DNA from: Trichobilharzia szidati
Lineage: Eukaryota > Platyhelminthes > Trematoda > Strigeidida > Schistosomatidae
Reading direction: 5' to 3'
Length of the DNA stretch: 64,000 bases
Assembly: GCA_944472155.2 (NCBI GenBank)
Contig: OX235272.1
Span: forward strand, 100,446,020-100,510,019
The translations under genes and the position numbers were made by a program. The notes under the pieces were generated by a model, which was given only the letters and a program-made list of their open reading frames with translations, made no database searches and had not been told where the DNA came from. Positions 33,849 through 44,953 of the stretch are shown here, in pieces (within the stretch, counting starts at the first letter, position 1; every line of letters begins with the position of its first letter).

Positions 33849-35718
33849 TTAAGTTGGAAAATCGTCGTTGAGTTCATTTGCTGACCTCCTTCCAACATCT
33901 ATATCCTCAACTCTGAATGGTAACACGCCCATGACATTGTATCGTGAAATGCAGATGACTAACAAACATACTACATATCTGACCAACCAAGCGAAGGAAC
34001 AGAGTAATTTACACCAAAGATGATAACATTCAAATAGTAACTTGAAACTTGACAGGTCTTTATTCGTGCAAGTCAGTTTTACAATTACACTCTCATACAC
34101 AGTTGGCCTATCATCACTAATCTGGCCATTGACTTTCGTCCTTTCAAATGGACCGATACAAGCATAATCACAGTATAAGACACATGGGTTCATGGACATC
34201 CCTTTCATTGTGGATGACAACACCAACGACAACTGACTGATACAAGTTGATGAACTTAACGGTGCATCAGAAGCTATCACTGTTCGACCTTTAGAGGGCT
34301 GTCTTACTGCAAGATTACCACCACTGCTGTCTTTTATTATTAGCTCCAGTTTAGCTTTAACATCTGTCGATAGTTGGGCTACACGCTGATCATTTACACT
34401 GACGGTCTCATGAGTGTCCATACCTTCTGCAACCGCATCTGCCCTTAATTCTACTTCACGTTCAAGTTGTACAGAACCTTTGTCTGACTCAGTAGTAGTA
34501 GGCATTCCGCTCATCTCATCATGATCAGCCACAGACAAATGTGCACTTTCATGATCATTATCACAAATACTCACTTCATCGCCGTTAATATGGTCGACTT
34601 TATCATTTTCAACCTCTTTAATAACAGCAGTAGGTGATTTGGGTTCTTCCTCATGAATCCTTAAAGGTTTTATACCTTTACTCTGACTAGTAATACCTTG
34701 AAAACTTGTGGAGTCATAACCTGATTTCACGTTTAGCCTACCACTAAACTTGCTCACTGCTTCACAGTTAGCTTTTGTGTGCACTTCTTGCAAACGTGTA
34801 AAACACAACCGTGTTTGTTTCACAACTTGCAACCTATCTGTTGGGGACGTCCCACGAAAGCTGTCACATTCATTGAGTTTATACGGATTACTAGACACCA
34901 TAAAGCTTTCTCGATATCCACTTCTCTGAGACCCTTTCGTCATAAATGACTGCGATTTGCTCTCTGACTTTTCTATTCCAGGGATGGGATGCAGTATACT
35001 GGCGAACTTGCTCATAGCTTGGTTAACACTGTCTTTCACCAGTTTCAGAATATCATAGAGATTTAGCTCTAAACCTTCATCCTCTATACGAGAGCTTATC
35101 TTCACCCATTCCCTTTGCAGTCGAGTAGGTAGGCGTCTCGCTATTACCTATAAGACAGAACTGGAGTTCATATCACTCATTCAATTCATCGAAACCAACG
35201 TATTCTTGTAGGTCATCAGATTATCGAAAAACTCAGTGAGTGCCCTGGAGTCATCTCGTAATTGACTACCATTACCCTTAACAGCCTCGAATACATTCAT
35301 TACAATCATCGGAGGTCTTCCAAACCTTTGACGCAGGATACGCATAGCCTCCGTGTATCCCTCCCTAGGTGGCGGAAACTTGCAGCACCGTATTGCACTC
35401 GCCGCACTTCCGGCACAATACCTCAGCAAGTACATTAGTTTCATTTCATCAATTAGTTTCAAACCCTTCGATTTCTTTCACAAAGTGAGGGAAGTCAGCA
35501 GGATTCCCTTCAAAGCACCTAGGCTCGAACTTCGATGGCTTCAAGCAACTTGTCTCCCTGGCTGGTACATCATGCTTGTCCAACATAACATCAGACATAA
35601 CATTACACACATTAGACAAATCATCAAGACTTACTTTGTCGTCTGCCTCCAAAGTGCTTCGTCCTTTCCTTGGCCCAGGCATTATTGGACTTAACCAAAC
35701 GATCCAGAGAAGTTCCAA
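33849..35718 (-). pseudogene. BEL/Pao-like Gag, disrupted
   Basis: On the minus strand, 35718-35449 encodes a segment with KPSKFEPRCFEGNPADFPHF. After a frameshift near 35455, 35462-35181 reads MKLMYLLRYCAGSAASAI and ILRQRFGRPPMIV, the pattern of the DUF1759 Gag region of BEL/Pao elements. 35105-33849 continues with 418 open codons. It includes VVKQTRLCFTRLQEVHTKANC, which looks like a zinc knuckle that has lost a cysteine, then an acidic Ser/Glu/Asp-rich stretch. No protease, reverse transcriptase or integrase motif follows. I infer a non-autonomous or deleted element. Confidence 0.65.
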
Positions 35719-35806
35719 ATAACACTTGTCCAGAGAAGACTTGCAGACGCAACGAAAGACGAATTGCCACCAAATACAGCAAATACTTCCAAAAACTATC
35801 AGAAAC

Positions 35807-36185
35807 TGTCAATGTCCAGGTCTAACTACCCTGGACTTAACGCTGTTCTTAGAAGACTTTCAGAAACTATTGTCAATAACCAACGCGAAAAACCAGAACA
35901 CGAATTGGTGATTCAAGAATCCTATATTCTTGCCTCATTGGAACATTCACAAAGTCATTGGAACATTTACAATCCTGGAGTTCTATTCTTGTACTTCGCC
36001 CTTGCGCCAATACAGAACCAACCACAAGGTTATTGTACAAAAAGTTTCTGATAGTTTTTCTCTATCTTCTAACAAACAGCGAACGATAGAACGATGACTG
36101 CAGTATCGATGACTCCCGCCAAAATATGGAGTTGGGTTTGAGCAAACAACCATGAATTGATCGTTCTTTCTTCATCTACTTTGAC
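35807..36185 (-). repeat. LTR, right (5' LTR of the minus-strand element)
   Basis: 379 bp, TGTCAATGTCC at its left and CTACTTTGAC at its right. Matches 31710-31838 plus 32640-32872 with a small number of differences. It contains no Merlin insertion, so it is the empty-site reference. Confidence 0.8.
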
Positions 36186-36489
36186 GGTATAATATACAAT
36201 GATCCCCAGGTTATAAGTGAACTCCTCAGTGAGTGGTTTTGCAATGACACCAGAGTGCACTCGACCCCAAATTTCCACATGACCCACGGAAGTAACCACA
36301 AATTAAGCGAAATAGACTTTAATATACAAAATATAGACTCATCAATTAAGATCTTGAAGTCTAATGGTTGTACTGGAACAGACGACATACCATCTGTCAT
36401 ATACAAAAGTGGTAGCACGGAAATGAGCGACTTTATTGCATATCCCCTCAATGACGTTTGTCTCAATGTTGCTATTGGTTTCAAGTGGC

Positions 36490-37750
36490 CTTGGTTTTGG
36501 GGCGAGATTTAACTGATATAATATTGTGATTTCATAGACATATCTCAGGCTCATACGTGAAAGAAAGTTTTTATCCTGTAATAAAGAAAAGTTGTTCAGT
36601 AGGTAAGGAGGACGTTATTTTTCAGTTTATTTGTGTATATACTATTGTGCACCGAGTTGCGCTGAGTTCTCATTGCAACTGTATGTAACTGCATTTACAT
36701 AAAATGAAACATTAGGAATGCTCCTGTTTCTAGAAGAAAAACATTATTATTATCATTAAGTTTAGTAATGAAGAATGGAATTTCTTCAGCGTCAATGTTA
36801 TTTAATTGAAGTTGTAATCTGTGTAGGCCCTCGGAGGAATAAATTCGGCATGGAAATCTCCTATGTAAACCGAAAGTGCTTTTAGTTTAGTAAATCTTAC
36901 TGATTTCATGTATAAATTTGATATTTGTCAAGTGTATATTTCAAATCTGCTGGAGTATTCAGTAAAGTAAAAGCTGTGGTGCATGATTCCAAGACTTGTT
37001 TTAGTCATTGGTATTGCCAAGATACCACTTACTCGTTTTATGCAGCCGAAATATACAAATCTCGCTTTATTGAGGAAACACTATAATGCCTGCAAAAGTA
37101 TTGCGTGTATCATTTCGAAATTTCATAACAGCTCCATAAAAATGAGGTCAAAGATGTAAAACGGAAACAATTTTAAGAGAACATATTGGACCATGTTTAA
37201 TGCACATTAAACAGTCGAGCGAATACAATTGTCACGATTTATATGTAAGTATTACTGATAACGGTTCACGTTTGACAGGCCCACTATTGAAAAGTCCAAA
37301 AACATTAGAACAAAAAGTGGGTTAACTATAACAGATGAAATTATATACTTATCATGAACCTGGAGGACAACTGTACAATTCAATAACTATACGGCCTAAT
37401 TCAGAAAATGAGTGTATTATATGTATCGAATATTTAACAGTTGAAATACGATTAACTTGTAGACAATCTACGATTTGATATTATATCATACTTGATCGTG
37501 CCTGTAAAAATGGCATGCATTTTCTTGTAAATTTGTAAATTTATATGAAATACATTATTATTATTGAAATATAACGAAATATGAAACACAAAAGTGAGGG
37601 TGGGCTGAAATCACACAGATGAAAAAGGAGACTTGTCATAAGTAGAATGTAGATTGTTTCGTTTGCTGAGGACTGTTTACGAGGTCACATATTAAAACCT
37701 TGGGTATGAAAAGGAAACCAGAGGGGGAGTGATTGTGTCGATTCACAGAT
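36490..37750. other. AT-rich stretch, no gene recognised
   Basis: Lies between the broken end of CR1-B and the CACTA-like transposase gene. It should contain the left end of that transposon, but I could not identify a CACT-type terminus or the TTCTGAA repeats seen at the right side. Confidence 0.4.
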
Positions 37751-37902
37751 GAAAACATATACTTGCTGTAGGGAAAGTGTTAACAGTTGTGATTACAGCT
37801 CACCTTTCATCCCCTTTCATATTAAAAAAACGGATGTTTGCCTAGAGGTATATAAGCAGTACTCCTTACATACAGAGACCATTCTTACAGGATTTATAAA
37901 TC

Positions 37903-40035
37903 ATGCAGGTGAGTTATATTTTGGGTGTATATTTGTCCATTTCCATTATAAGGAAAACAACTCAGATAATGTATTAGATTCGGGCATTCAACCTTCTGCA
38001 ACAAGTCGTAAGAGAAGAATATCTTCTGGCAGACTGCATGAATGCCTTGGATACAGCTACTCCACATTTTACCGCCGTCAAAAACGGTTACGTGATGCAG
38101 CATTTAGTGACTGGGACTTCTGGAAACGTTACTCCTCATCTAGAGAAGAGGTGGCAAGGGTTAATACAGTACCTTTGCCTTCAAGTTCAACTGTACAGGG
38201 AACAGTGGGTATACCTAGTACTAGTGAGACCGTCGCTGTAGTTTCACAAATTGAAGAGAACCGTAACATTTATTATTATGTATTAATTAGTTTTAATAGA
38301 ACTTCAGATTGTTCCCGAAAAGATGACACAAAAAGAGCTGGTCAGAAAATCAATTATGGAATTGTTACTTAGGAACAATGTAACAGGGGTTCTTGCGCAA
38401 GATATCTTGGACTGTATGCGTAAATTTAGTCTACATGTACCAACAACCATACGAGGCTTGCTAAAAGATAGCGGCATGTGTGTACCTAGATTTCTTGGAC
38501 AAGGCGTTTACTATCACATTGGACTGAAGGAAAATCTGCAGCGTTATCTAGATAGTTGGGTTGACTACGGTACTTTTCAACATGTTGGCTTGCAAATCAA
38601 CTATGACGGTTTATCTATATCGAACAGTTCTTCGCAGCAATTATGGCCATTCCTAGGTCGTATCACAACTCCATACGTCAGTGACGTTTTCTTAATTGGC
38701 ATACATGGCGGTTTGAGAAAACCGAACAACTTCAATGAGGTTTCTATGGACCTATTAGTTGAATTGAAAGATCTTTATAAAAACGGTCTATATGTTGAGA
38801 AGTGGGGTAAGAGTGTGACTGTCAGTGTTCTAGCATTTATATGTGACACGCCTGCTCGTTCTAATGTAAAACAAACCGTCGGTCACAATGGAAAAACAGG
38901 TTGTGATAAATGTGAAGTTGTAGGTTGTCGTTTGGAGGGTAGGATGACATTTCCTAATGGGAACCAGACACTTAGAAATGATAGAACATTCCGTGGTCAA
39001 GTTCAATTAAGCCACCATCGAGGCAGAAGCTCCCTTGAGGAATTGCCACTTGACATGGTAAAGTCATTTCCCTTGGAGCCAATGCATCTAATATACCTTG
39101 GTATTGTTAAGAAGTTGGTGTTCCTTTGGCTGGGTCTTGCAGCACGGCGAGAGAAGCAGATGGATAGTAAGATTATTGCAGATATTAATAACGGACTGCA
39201 AGGAAGTAGAAAACACATTCCTTCTGATTTTCAGAGGAAATGTCGGTCCTTAGATGACCTTAGCCAATGGAAAGCAACTGAGTGTAGACTTTTCCTACTA
39301 TATTTAGGTCCTGTCCTACTCAGGAACACTCTGCCGTGCCACCTGTACGCTAATTTCAGGAGATTATCCCTGGCAGTATACTTACTTTCGAGTACCAAAT
39401 ACAGCCGACTGTTTTTGGATGCTGCTCGGACAGATTTGAGTAATTTCTTACTGCAATATGAGAATTGTTTCGGAAGTGAACATATTGTTTACAATATACA
39501 TTCTCTAAAACATATAGCGGATGACGTTGAGCTGCATGGGCCACTAGAAGAATTCAGCGCATTTCCCTTCGAATCCTATATGCGCAAGATAAGGCAGTCC
39601 GTGCACTGTGGTTACACTGTGGCTAAGCAGGCAGCTCAGCGCTATGTTGAACACGTGTACTTAATGAAAAGTACAGGTGTGAAGCATGTACCTAAGGAAG
39701 CTGGTAATAGGTGTATTGAATTCAGCAAGGGAAAGCTGACGTATCGGAATACCATATTCACATCTTATTCTCCGGACAACGTCATCTTAGCCTTAGGTAA
39801 ACCAGGGAATATAGTTGAAATGGAAAGTGAAGATAGGATCCGTTTTCGACCCTACAGTGATTATAGTGATGATTTTACGACACCGTTTAAGTCAAGGAAT
39901 TTAGGGATATTTAGATGTTCGAAATTCAGTCACGAAACACATTGGATATCCTATGTGAATATTGTCTGCAAGTGCATGACTGTTCCAACAACTAATGACG
40001 AAGTAGTCATCCCCCTGCTTCATACTTTTAATTGA
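37903..40035 (+). CDS. CACTA-like transposase, spliced
   Basis: Preferred model: ATG at 37903, a two-codon first coding exon (37903-37908), intron 37909-37952 (44 bp), exon 37953-38262, intron 38263-38299 (37 bp), exon 38300-40035. This gives 683 residues without a break. Near the N-terminus a basic SRKRR stretch precedes YSTFYRRQKRLRD. The core has NYDGLSISNSSSQQLWPFLG, then ICDTPARSNVK, a cysteine group (CDKCEVVGC), then FPLEPMHLIYLGIVKKL. These are blocks typical of this transposase family, with acidic residues in each; the third is usually D in my recollection and is E here. An unspliced start at 37749 would also stay open (749 residues), so the start is uncertain. The enzyme would excise and reinsert the element. 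Confidence 0.78.
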
Positions 40036-40288
40036 AGGAACTGTGCCGTAATTTTTTGCTTGAACTGTTGATATGTAATTCGTCTAAGTTTTTTTGTGAC
40101 ATCTATTTGTCGTCAAGTCCGAACATCTACCTTTAACTGGTTAATGTTGTTGGTCAAACTGAAGTTCATTTGACAGTTTATTCCAAGTTTTTGAGATATA
40201 GGTATATCCATGCTGTTATTCATTTTAAGCAACCTGATACAGATAAAGTAACAGTCGTATTTCCACTTCATTACATATCCTTCCGCAG

Positions 40289-41810
40289 AATTCTACACCA
40301 ATCAGATATCTCGTCGTCCGTCTCCTAGAAGATGACACTGTAGTCGCCATCCCAAACACCTGGGTTATGCGTAGTGGTTTATGTGCGTACAGCAGCACAG
40401 CAAACCATCTAGAGCCTATGTATACCGGGACTGGATGGTCAGTGTTTCAATTCCGTCAACTGCAGGAATTCGGTAAGTTGGCATATTTCATTATCACCCT
40501 TCTAGATACTTATGAGAATTGTAAAAAGGGTGTCGAGCTTTTGAGAAGCAATGATCAAGGCTCCAAGAAGGCAGACATGGACGATGATACGTTGCCAATG
40601 CCTAGTAAGAGACCAAAAAGGTAGGTGCCATTTTCTGTCTAACGTATTTTTCAGGGATGCCAAGAAATTAGAGAAGAATTTCCTTTATAACTCAATGGAT
40701 ATTGATGTGGCCGCCAGTGAAGTTGGTTGCATCAAACCACAATATCCAGATTACAATATATTTGATGGCTTCATAGCCCAAATCCCAAGGTATTTACGTA
40801 ATTGAAAGCCATTCATTTTCAGTACTTCCAGTGCTCCCATAATCCATACTTCTTCTCCTATTGGCAAAAACACAACTGTATCTGACCGGTAGGAATAATT
40901 GTTACAATTTTTATTCGTGCTTTAGACTACCGTCTAACGAAGATACCACTGATTCCAAAATTCAGAAAATACTCGGTAATTACTTAAAAATAACTATTCA
41001 TTTAAAGATGGTGTAATGCAACTTATCAATTTGCATACAAAAATGCTGAACATTATGACTATTGACAGAAAATCTCGACAACAAACCTCCCTTCCAGCAA
41101 ACGATGACTTCACACTGCAGTTTCCGATCGAGAATGAAGACCACTTAGAGATGCTGGAAGCATCTTTAAGAGACGAAAAGTACAAACAGCAATATGTGAG
41201 TTGACATATTTAATTCTTATTTCTTGTAGACTGCTAAGATGGTTAGCTGCCTTCAGAGTGATCCAAAGTTATCACTTAAGGTCATGATGCACCATGTTCT
41301 AAAACCTGAAGTGGCTTTGAAGTTTACATTTCAGGGGACTTTGACAAAGTCAAGCATTGTGCCTTATACCTTTTACAAAATAATGAGATGTAAGGTTCAT
41401 TTATAAAGTACTTAGTTCTTTAGATGTAATTATGGCGCAATTCTCCGGCCAACTAATGACGTCGAGAGAGGTTGGTGAAATAATGGATAAGGCCACGAAA
41501 TCGTACTTTCACAATTTGAAAGATCGTGTCCAAAGACGTAAGCTGAAGAAAGGAACTCAGGTAAAATTGCGAAACACCTGCTTGTTTTTATAAGTCAACG
41601 TTTATTGAACATATAGTAATGACAACATTGTTTTCATTTGTAGGCAAATGGAGAAGATACCAGGGGATATAACAGTGGCAGTTATGTAAGTAAACCTTTA
41701 TAAATGTAAATTCTTACAATGTGCTGAGCACTATTTTTCATCAACTAATCTTATATTTTTCTTATTTACAGGATGCTACCAGTGGATCTCACTTGACGGA
41801 TTTGCAGTGA
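40289..41810 (+). CDS. DUF4806-like accessory protein of the CACTA-like element
   Basis: Nine exons: 40289-40620, 40655-40789, 40823-40888, 40926-40975, 41008-41195, 41230-41389, 41424-41560, 41644-41685 and 41772-41810. All introns are GT..AG, six of 32-37 bp and two of 83-86 bp, and phases agree at every junction. The result is 382 open codons ending in TGA. The N-terminal part (RYLVVRLLEDDTVVAIPNTW) matches the beta-rich start of DUF4806 proteins, and the C-terminal part (LQFPIENEDHLEMLEASLRD) matches the DUF4806 domain. The function of that domain is not known to me. The sequence opens at a splice acceptor (40286-40288), so a short upstream exon with the ATG is probably missing from the model. 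It probably acts with the neighbouring transposase, for example by binding the subterminal repeats, but that is inference. Confidence 0.75.
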
Positions 41811-41925
41811 CAATGTACTACAGTTTATTAAATATAAAATTCTCTCAATTATAAAAACTGATTTCCTTCTGTAAAATGACTGAATTGCGCCGGCGTAGGA
41901 CACAGGTGATGATAATAAGCAGCAG

Positions 41926-42540
41926 TCTTTTCGTTCTGAAGTAATGCTAGTCAGTTCTGAATGTGCGCTGAGAAGGCTAGAATTAGGCTGAAAAAATTGC
42001 CACTATGTGCTGAATTAGGTCTTTTCGTTCTGAAGTAATGCTAGTCAGTTCTGAATATGTGCTGAGAAGGCTAGAATTAAGCTGAAAAAATTGCCACTAT
42101 GTTCTGAATTAGGTCTTTTCGTTCTGAAGTAATGCTAGTCAGTTCTGAATATGTGCTGAGAAGGCTAGAATTAAGCTGAAAAAATTGCCACTATGTTCTG
42201 AATTAGGTCTTTTCGTTCTGAAGTAATGCTAGTCAGTTCTGAATATGTACTGAGAAGGCTAGAATTAAGCTGAAAAAATTGCCACTATGTTCTGAATTAG
42301 GTCTTTCCGTTCTGAAGTAATGCTAGTCAGTTCTGAATATGTACTGAGAAGGCTAGAATTAAGCTGAAAAAATTGCCACTATGTTCTGAATTAGGTCTTT
42401 CCGTTCTGAAGTAATGCTAGTCAGTTCTGAATATGTACTGAGAAGGCTAGAATTAAGCTGAAAAAATTGCCACTATGTTCTGAATTAGGTCTTTTCGTTC
42501 TGAAGTAATGCTAGTCAGTGCTTAATATGTCCTGTAAAGG
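41926..42540. repeat. 94-bp satellite, six full copies plus a partial
   Basis: The start TCTTTTCGTTCTGAAGTAAT (or TCTTTCCG) occurs at 41926, 42020, 42114, 42208, 42302, 42396 and 42490, exactly 94 bp apart. Each unit carries three TTCTGAA-type motifs. The copies differ by only a few bases, and the last one decays after about 35 bp. Position next to the transposon's last gene suggests subterminal binding sites. Confidence 0.95.
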
Positions 42541-42818
42541 CTGGAACAACGCTGATAAGGAAACCCAGTATGTTCTGATCTACTCCTGAAAATGCCTAGA
42601 AAAAGAACACGGTTCTGAATTCGTTCTAGTCATGCTGAAAACCAGTACTGGGTTCTAGTCTGTGCCATTAAAGAAACCATTTCAGAACAGATTCAGAATT
42701 TACTCACTATAGGATGCAAGAATTATTTCAGAATTACTGAGATTTAATTCAGCATTATTGTAAGCTTGGGCAGTTAATGAGTTTCATAAATTCTACAGAA
42801 TGTTTTCTATTCAGTGAT
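42541..42818. promoter_or_regulatory. TTCTGAA-rich subterminal region
   Basis: Continuation of the satellite motif in irregular spacing and both orientations: TTCTGAATTCG near 42615, TTCAGAACAGATTCAGAAT near 42680, TTCAGAATTACT near 42730. This is the layout expected of a CACTA subterminal region. CAGTG at 42814-42818 could be the terminus. Confidence 0.45.
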
Positions 42819-43644
42819 TACTGTTTGCGAATTATTCGAGAAAACACATTTCCAATTGGGATGTAACACAAGGCTGAATTCTTAAACTCTAATCCTTATA
42901 TCATTTCAATCCAATCACACATATATCAGTAGGATAGTCTATAAATGACTTTAGAGACTTATCATCATCAACTTACAGTTTACTGATGATACTGTACACC
43001 TAGACTATGAGAAGTTACCCCTGATACTGGAAAATATGAAAAGAATACCGGTGTTTGATTATAGGTGTCTGTGTTCTATCTCATGATTAAAGCAGTATAA
43101 TATGGCGATTGCTCTTGAGGTTACGCATAAAGTGTTAGGTGAGGAGGGTAAGTTAGTCTTCAAGGTTGGGAAGCTGAATAGGTTGAGATGGCTATAACAC
43201 GTGATTGCATACCAAGCCATCGCCTTCCTCGAAGAATAATGTTAGCCAGCACATGTCAAGGTTCAAAATGTGTTTGGGTCGGTCGAATGAAAAACTGCTA
43301 TTGGTTCATAAAATCGTTGACAGTCAGTTAGAAGAACTACTAGATATATGTCTGCAAGTCTTTGTTTATGGCATAGATGCATTCACTCTGTGTAATCTCA
43401 CGTATCTATTCAACTCATGTTGTCACTATTTATTTTCCCTCAAATTTTCGCTCGTTAAACTTCCATTTAGTTTTATGTCTCTACTTTTGTGTGGTGTGCA
43501 TGGAATGTGGTAAACTGAACAGTTGGACTTCTTTGCAAAGTCATACTGAAAGTCAGGCAGAATGACACAGGCTAGGCATAACTAAATGCGAAACACTGAA
43601 TAATGGTCTCCAGAATGTCAACAAATGATAATTGCAGTTCTTAA
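42819..43644. other. no gene recognised
   Basis: AT-rich sequence between the CACTA-like element and a CR1-C fragment. The ORF at 43205-43513 (102 codons) shows no recognisable domain. Confidence 0.4.
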
Positions 43645-44072
43645 TCTTGTTCTTTGCTAAATTACTCGGAACCGAAAGTGGTGCGAACTACTCCACTAGA
43701 TGTAATACCCTAGGACTAAAAACACTATGGCTAAGACGCCTGAGACTAAACTTAACACTTTACTATAAGCTTCTAAACCACTTAGTTTTTACCTCTACTA
43801 ATGGTACTCGACTTTCAGTTGACAATGGCTACAAACTAAGACACACGAAGGGTACAGTAGCTATCGAACAATGTAAAACAGCCTCCAGGCAAAAGTTTTA
43901 CTTGATTAGGTATGCACAGATATGGAATATACTACCAATGGAAATGCGTCAAGCAAGTACATTGGCCTCCTTCGAAAAGGTGCTTAATGACAAACTACAA
44001 GAGTTTGCAAACGATAGTAGTTCTAGTTCCTATCTGAGAGCCTCCGAAATTATAGGACCATTTGATGTATAA
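43645..44072 (+). pseudogene. CR1-C ORF2 C-terminal fragment
   Basis: About 140 codons from the CR1 C-terminal domain: TLGLKTLWLRRLRLNLTLYY and RYAQIWNILPMEMRQAS align with the same region of CR1-A (WMRRLSINLTFFFK, YSKIWNSLPLEIR). The catalytic domains are absent, so it has no enzymatic function. Confidence 0.85.
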
Positions 44073-44953
44073 GCTTAAATACTACACCTGTTGTTTTTTG
44101 CCTATATTTATAATTCTAGATAAAACATTAACGGTTAAAATACGTATCCTCAAACAGACAAGAAATCTCGTTTGTCAAACTACTACCCAACACCATAAGT
44201 GGAATAAAATGGACATAAACCGACAACATGAAAAAGGTATAACTCACCACAACATCACATGGACAGATGAACGCTCGTTGGGCACCATATATCCCTCACC
44301 AACTGCAACCCACCTCTCCTTAGATAATGTGATGAACTTATATCCATAATGTTGCTGAGCAGTTAATATTCTCAACTCCTGTCGGAACAGCTGAAATTCA
44401 TAAACCTTCCTCACGCTAAGAAAATACCCACAAGCAGTAGAAATCCATTAATTAATGCGTCCGAAGCTTACTTACTCCCAACAATGACATTGAACATCAA
44501 ATGAGATAAACACATCACTGATCTCAAAATAACACATCAATGAACTATAATTCGAGGACTCTGCACACAACAAAGTTATGTATGAATATTGACTTCAAGC
44601 TTTATTTTTTTCCCAGGCACTTATAATCCATCCACCAAAGACCTGGTTTTTTTGTTAATGCGAAGACAATACTTCTGTATTTCCGATGCGTTGCACTCAC
44701 TGACAATCTAGCAGATTTTTCCAACTGTGCATAGAAATGATTGTATATAAGTGAAAAGGCTGTTTTATACTACTGGGATTAACATTTATCAAGTGTATGT
44801 AATATCTCCAGCGGACATACAAAGCATATCTTGTTGCAGCGTGTATATTTTGATTGAATTATATGGCTCTATTTCTGTAACAATTTGATGATGCCTGTAA
44901 ACCGGCGTCCCTCATGTACTGTACTATGAGAATAAATTTATTTATTTATTCAT
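43645..44953 (+). mobile_element. CR1-C retrotransposon, 5'-truncated copy 1
   Basis: Begins inside the C-terminal part of ORF2 (AKLLGTESGANYSTRC) and runs through the stop at 44070-44072. The 3' UTR has the CR1 module (44565-44690). It ends GAATAAATTTATTTATTTATT at about 44953, i.e. a TTTA-repeat tail. Matches 50445-51738 closely. Typical 5' truncation of a LINE. Confidence 0.88.

Larger units (their letters stand above)
31710..36185 (-). mobile_element. BEL/Pao-like LTR retrotransposon inserted in CR1-B (minus)
   Basis: Two long terminal repeats (left 31710-32872, itself interrupted; right 35807-36185) flank a minus-strand internal region of about 2.9 kb. The LTRs start TGTCAATGTCC and the left one ends TTTGACA. 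The internal region has a Gag-like pseudogene but no reverse transcriptase or integrase. The element sits exactly between two parts of CR1-B that join in frame. Flanks read GGGCA on the left and GGTA on the right, where the CR1-B reading suggests an original GGGTA, so a 5-bp target duplication is likely but damaged. Confidence 0.78.
28582..36486 (+). mobile_element. CR1-B retrotransposon, decayed and interrupted
   Basis: A second CR1 family related to CR1-A but clearly diverged. ORF1 starts at 28602, ORF2 at about 30540. The coding sequence is interrupted at 31709 by the BEL/Pao-like LTR element and resumes at 36186 in the matching frame (HRG before, IIYND after). It stops abruptly at about 36486 inside the RT domain (FKWP), so it is truncated at the 3' side. 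Loss of the 3' end is not explained by the usual 5' truncation of LINEs and needs a later deletion or insertion. The leader shared with the CR1-A side ends at 28581. Confidence 0.85.
30540..36486 (+). pseudogene. CR1-B ORF2, stop codon and LTR-element insertion
   Basis: 30587-31477 encodes a recognisable endonuclease: LLNAGSLLNK, ATETWL, CGDFNLPGVNW and NSDHNILYC. An in-frame TGA at 31475-31477 interrupts the linker, and the same frame continues from 31478 to the insertion at 31709. After the LTR element, 36186-36486 continues with the linker and the first RT block (NGCTGTDDIPSVIYKSG) before the sequence is lost. The rest of the RT is absent. Confidence 0.85.
37750..42818 (+). mobile_element. 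CACTA-like DNA transposon with two genes
   Basis: Two plus-strand genes with micro-introns (transposase, then a DUF4806-like accessory protein) are followed by a subterminal satellite of 94-bp repeats and further TTCTGAA motifs to about 42740. CAGTG at 42814-42818 is a possible right terminus, but neither end nor a 3-bp target duplication could be confirmed. Both genes are open after splicing, so this may be an autonomous copy. The transposase resembles the animal CACTA group that includes SmTRC1 of Schistosoma; this is from memory of motifs, not a search. The start coordinate is the first coding-like position, not the true end. Confidence 0.65.

Noticed and set aside
37749..37902. Transposase start at ATG 37749
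   Set aside because: It stays open, but the upstream residues look like no transposase, and a GTGAG donor and AG acceptor give a simpler start at 37903. Kept as an alternative rather than the main model.
41926..42540. Regular direct repeats resembling a CRISPR array
   Set aside because: The period is 94 bp with no unique spacers, the context is eukaryotic, and the repeats adjoin a transposon. It is a satellite.
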